Shown here piece after piece: positions 61,250-64,000 of a stretch of 64,000 nucleotides of DNA. Below the pieces are notes generated by a model. That model searched no databases and was not told where the DNA came from. It worked only from the letters and a program-made list of their open reading frames with translations. Location of the stretch: NCBI GenBank assembly GCA_031396205.1, contig JANNKH010000060.1, forward strand, positions 39,914 to 103,913, given 5' to 3'. Within the stretch, counting starts at the first letter, position 1. Each line of letters opens with the position of its first letter. The DNA is from CAISIP01 sp031396205. GTDB taxonomy: Bacteria > Pseudomonadota > Gammaproteobacteria > Burkholderiales > Burkholderiaceae_C. The position numbers and the translations under genes were made by a program.

Positions 61250-63709
61250 ATGTCCGGATCCACTTTGCTGACCGCTGTGCCCATCGATTTGCCGCTGTTG
61301 CCGCTGCGCGACGTCGTGGTTTTCCCGCATATGGTCATTCCGCTGTTTGTCGGCAGGCCCAAGAGCATCAAGGCGCTCGAGGCGGCAATGGAATCGGAGC
61401 GGCGCATCATGCTGGTGGCCCAGAAAGCGGCGGCCAAGGACGATCCGCTGGTCAGCGACATGTTCGACGTTGGTTGTGTCTCGACCATCTTGCAGATGCT
61501 CAAGCTGCCCGATGGCACGGTCAAGGTACTGGTCGAAGGCCAGCAGCGTGCCACTGTGAACAAGATCGAGGAAGGTGAATCCCATTTTTCCGCCAACGTG
61601 ACGCCTGTGCAACCTGCAGCCGAAGGCGTGGGCACCGGACGCGGCGCCGCCAGCGAGATCGAGGCCCTGCGCCGGGCGGTGATGCAGCAGTTCGACCAGT
61701 ACGTCAAGCTGAACAAGAAGATTCCGCCGGAAATCCTGACGTCGATTTCCAGCATCGATGACGCCGGCCGGCTGGCCGACACCATTGCCGCCCATTTGCC
61801 GCTGAAACTGGAAAACAAGCAGTCGGTGCTGGGTCTGACCAACCCCAAGGACCGGCTTGAGAACCTGTTCGAGCAGATCGAGCGCGAGGTCGACATCCTC
61901 AATGTGGACAAGAAGATCCGCGGTCGCGTCAAGCGCCAGATGGAAAAAAACCAGCGCGATTTTTATCTCAATGAGCAGGTCAAGGCGATCCAAAAGGAAC
62001 TTGGCGAGGGAGAGGACGGCGCCGATATCGACGAGATCGATAAGAAGATCAAGTCCGCGCGTATGCCCAAGGAGGCGCTCAAAAAGGCTGAAGGTGAACT
62101 CAAGAAGCTCAAGCTGATGTCGCCGATGTCGGCCGAGGCGGCGGTGGTGCGCAACTACATCGAGGTGCTTGCCGGTTTGCCGTGGAGCAGCAAGACCAAG
62201 ATCAAGCACGACCTGGGTAAAGCTGAAGGCGTACTCAACGAAGACCACTTCGGGCTGGACAAGGTCAAGGACCGCATTCTTGAATACCTTGCGGTCCAGC
62301 AACGGGTGGACAAGGTCAAGGCACCAATCCTGTGCCTGGTAGGCCCCCCCGGAGTTGGCAAGACATCGTTGGGCCAATCGATTGCCAAAGCCACCGGGCG
62401 CAAGTATGTGCGGGTTGCACTGGGCGGCATGCGCGACGAGGCCGAGATCCGTGGGCATCGACGCACCTATATCGGCGCCATGCCGGGCAAGGTGCTGCAA
62501 AGCCTGTCCAAGGTCGGAACGCGCAACCCGTTGTTCCTGCTCGATGAAATCGACAAGCTGGGTACGGATTTCCGTGGTGACCCGTCCAGTGCGCTGCTGG
62601 AAGTGCTTGATCCGGAGCAGAACCACAAGTTCGGCGACCATTACGTCGAGGTCGACTTCGACCTGAGCGATGTGATGTTCGTCGCGACATCCAATTCAAT
62701 GAACATTCCGCCGGCGTTGCTTGACCGGATGGAGGTCATTCGTCTCTCCGGCTATACCGAGGATGAGAAAACCAACATCGCCATTCGATACCTGCTGCCC
62801 AAGCAGCTCAAGAACAATGGCGTCAAGGACAACGAGCTGGACATCGGCGAGGCCGCAGTGCGCGATATCGTGCGCTACTACACCCGCGAGGCCGGTGTGC
62901 GTTCGCTTGAGCGCGACCTGTCCAAGATCTGCCGCAAGGTCATCAAGGGCCTGCAGCTCAAGAAAATGACAGCACCGGTCGTGGTTACGCCCGACAACCT
63001 GAACGATTTCCTGGGTGTTCGCAAGTACACCTATGGCCGCGCCGAGGACAACAACCAGGTGGGCCAAGTGGTCGGCCTGGCCTGGACTGAAGTCGGCGGT
63101 GACTTGCTGACCATCGAGGCCGCGTTGATGCCGGGCAAGGGCGTGATCACACGCACTGGCTCGCTGGGCGACGTGATGAAGGAATCCGTCGAGGCGGCAC
63201 GAACGGTCGTGCGCAGCCGGGCAGCGCGCCTGGGAATCAAGGACGAGGTGTTCGAGAAGAAGGACATCCATATCCATGTGCCGGATGGCGCCACGCCCAA
63301 GGACGGTCCGAGCGCCGGCGCTGCGATGACGACCGCTTTTGTCTCGGCGCTGACAGGCATACCGGTGCGCGGTGATGTTGCCATGACCGGTGAGATCACG
63401 CTGCGCGGGGAGGTCACAGCCATTGGCGGCCTCAAGGAAAAGCTATTGGCAGCATTGCGCGGTGGCATCAAGACGGTGTTGATCCCGGAGGAGAACGCCA
63501 AGGACCTGCAGGACATCCCCGAGAACGTCAAGAACGGGCTCGAGATCGTGCCGGTGCGATGGATCGACAAGGTGCTGGAGTTGGCATTGGTGCGCATGCC
63601 CGTGCCGTTGACCGAGGAGGATGTGGTCGTGGCGGTCGTGGCGACAACCGATGTGCCGGTGGTGGTTGCGCAACCGCGATCGGACGCGGGTCGTTCGATC
63701 AAGCATTGA
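61250..63709 (+). CDS. lon: ATP-dependent Lon protease
   Basis: An 819-residue LonA protease. The N-terminal substrate domain starts LPLLPLRDVVVFPHMVIPLF. Walker A is GPPGVGKTSLG and Walker B is PLFLLDEIDKL. The proteolytic dyad is Ser in KDGPSAGAAM and Lys in IGGLKEKLLAA. ATG 61250 has AAGG nearby; TTG 61226 is less likely. The C-terminus carries a ~25-residue Val-rich tail (EDVVVAVVATTDVPVVVAQP), which is unusual. Confidence 0.96.
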   Translation: MSGSTLLTAVPIDLPLLPLRDVVVFPHMVIPLFVGRPKSIKALEAAMESERRIMLVAQKAAAKDDPLVSDMFDVGCVSTILQMLKLPDGTVKVLVEGQQRATVNKIEEGESHFSANVTPVQPAAEGVGTGRGAASEIEALRRAVMQQFDQYVKLNKKIPPEILTSISSIDDAGRLADTIAAHLPLKLENKQSVLGLTNPKDRLENLFEQIEREVDILNVDKKIRGRVKRQMEKNQRDFYLNEQVKAIQKELGEGEDGADIDEIDKKIKSARMPKEALKKAEGELKKLKLMSPMSAEAAVVRNYIEVLAGLPWSSKTKIKHDLGKAEGVLNEDHFGLDKVKDRILEYLAVQQRVDKVKAPILCLVGPPGVGKTSLGQSIAKATGRKYVRVALGGMRDEAEIRGHRRTYIGAMPGKVLQSLSKVGTRNPLFLLDEIDKLGTDFRGDPSSALLEVLDPEQNHKFGDHYVEVDFDLSDVMFVATSNSMNIPPALLDRMEVIRLSGYTEDEKTNIAIRYLLPKQLKNNGVKDNELDIGEAAVRDIVRYYTREAGVRSLERDLSKICRKVIKGLQLKKMTAPVVVTPDNLNDFLGVRKYTYGRAEDNNQVGQVVGLAWTEVGGDLLTIEAALMPGKGVITRTGSLGDVMKESVEAARTVVRSRAARLGIKDEVFEKKDIHIHVPDGATPKDGPSAGAAMTTAFVSALTGIPVRGDVAMTGEITLRGEVTAIGGLKEKLLAALRGGIKTVLIPEENAKDLQDIPENVKNGLEIVPVRWIDKVLELALVRMPVPLTEEDVVVAVVATTDVPVVVAQPRSDAGRSIKH

Positions 63710-63801
63710 TGGGGTGCTACAAGGCCCGGTACCAGACGCAGAGAATTGCAGAAGGCCGCCAGAGTACGGCGAATATTGATATATACTTTGCGGCTTGAAA
63801 T

Positions 63802-63877
63802 GCGGGAATAGCTCAGTTGGTAGAGCGCAACCTTGCCAAGGTTGAGGTCGAGAGTTCGAGACTCTTTTCCCGCTCCA
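63802..63877 (+). tRNA. tRNA-Gly (anticodon GCC)
   Basis: A 76-nt tRNA with an encoded CCA. The acceptor GCGGGAA pairs with TTCCCGC; the D-arm is AGCTCAGTTGGTAGAGC, the anticodon stem-loop CAACC-TTGCCAA-GGTTG, and the T-arm GAGAGTTCGAGACTCTT. TATACT at 63782-63787 could be its -10 box. Confidence 0.97.
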
Positions 63878-63887
63878 GATTTTTGAG

Positions 63888-63915
63888 AAAGGGAAGCCCA
63901 GGCTTCCCTTTTTTG
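63888..63915 (+). terminator. Rho-independent terminator after tRNA-Gly
   Basis: AAAGGGAAGC and GCTTCCCTTT form a near-perfect stem with a CCAG loop, followed by a T run. It lies 10 bases after the tRNA-Gly CCA and before the tRNA-Cys start, so the two tRNAs may be only partly co-transcribed. Confidence 0.8.
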
Positions 63916-63961
63916 TCGGTGCTCAAACCCAACGGTGCGTGCATCGGACCCAATGGCTTAC

Positions 63962-64000
63962 GGCGCGATAGCAAAGCGGTTATGCACCGGATTGCAAATC
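63962..64000 (+). tRNA. tRNA-Cys (anticodon GCA), 5' part cut by window end
   Basis: The first 39 nt closely match tRNA-Cys: acceptor GGCGCGA, the D-arm GCAAAGCGGTTATGC and the anticodon loop TTGCAAA after CCGGA/CGGA. The 3' half, including the T-arm, lies outside the window. Confidence 0.8.

Noticed and set aside
61082..62641. 519-codon minus-strand frame inside lon
   Set aside because: Antisense shadow of the lon coding sequence without recognisable domains.

Overview
The window reads as a chromosomal segment from a GC-rich betaproteobacterium, most likely Burkholderiales. The reasons are the tig-clpP-clpX-lon block with flanking tRNA genes, three orphan Bug/TctC-type periplasmic receptors, an hpnCDE squalene operon, a CYP153-type P450 and a DUF3562-like small protein. 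No rRNA, CRISPR array, prophage or intact insertion sequence was seen.

Layout. 1-9 kb: a sugar or sugar-acid module (aldose-epimerase-like end, SMP-30 lactonase, SDR, complete CUT1-type ABC importer, 2-hydroxyacid dehydrogenase, Gfo/Idh oxidoreductase). 9.1-10.3 kb: a lone AAA-type ATPase between palindromes and an AT-rich patch. 10.4-16.4 kb: a branched-chain-amino-acid-type ABC importer (livK-G-F-H-M order) with an alpha/beta hydrolase. 16.4-20.1 kb: a phosphoribosyltransferase relic, a HEAT/TPR protein and a complete AmmeMemoRadiSam operon on the minus strand. 20.4-24.7 kb: a DUF3562-like small gene, an unusual pyruvate-kinase-like protein, an Acg-type nitroreductase-like lipoprotein and a flavodoxin-fold quinone reductase. 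25.0-27.7 kb: an arsenic operon, arsR-arsC-aqpS-arsC-arsH, with a channel instead of a pump. 27.9-33.2 kb: SlyD, a Bug receptor, DUF898 plus M48 protease, and an Asp-nucleophile alpha/beta hydrolase.

33.2-46.9 kb is the most distinctive part. A minus-strand operon (sulfatase, ADP-forming acyl-CoA synthetase, two DUF1254 proteins) is divergent from a TetR regulator across two near-identical palindromes. Further on lie a Bug receptor, an SDR and a minus-strand alcohol dehydrogenase-ferredoxin-CYP153 operon. A degenerate copy of the same palindrome lies upstream of that second operon, suggesting one regulon for oxidation and CoA activation of a hydrophobic, possibly sulfated, substrate. This link is inference.

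46.9-57.4 kb: ferrochelatase, a divergent HAD phosphatase, a third Bug receptor, hpnE-hpnD-hpnC and a two-gene RND efflux system. 57.4-64 kb: tRNA-Leu, tig, clpP, clpX, lon, tRNA-Gly and the 5' part of tRNA-Cys cut by the window end.
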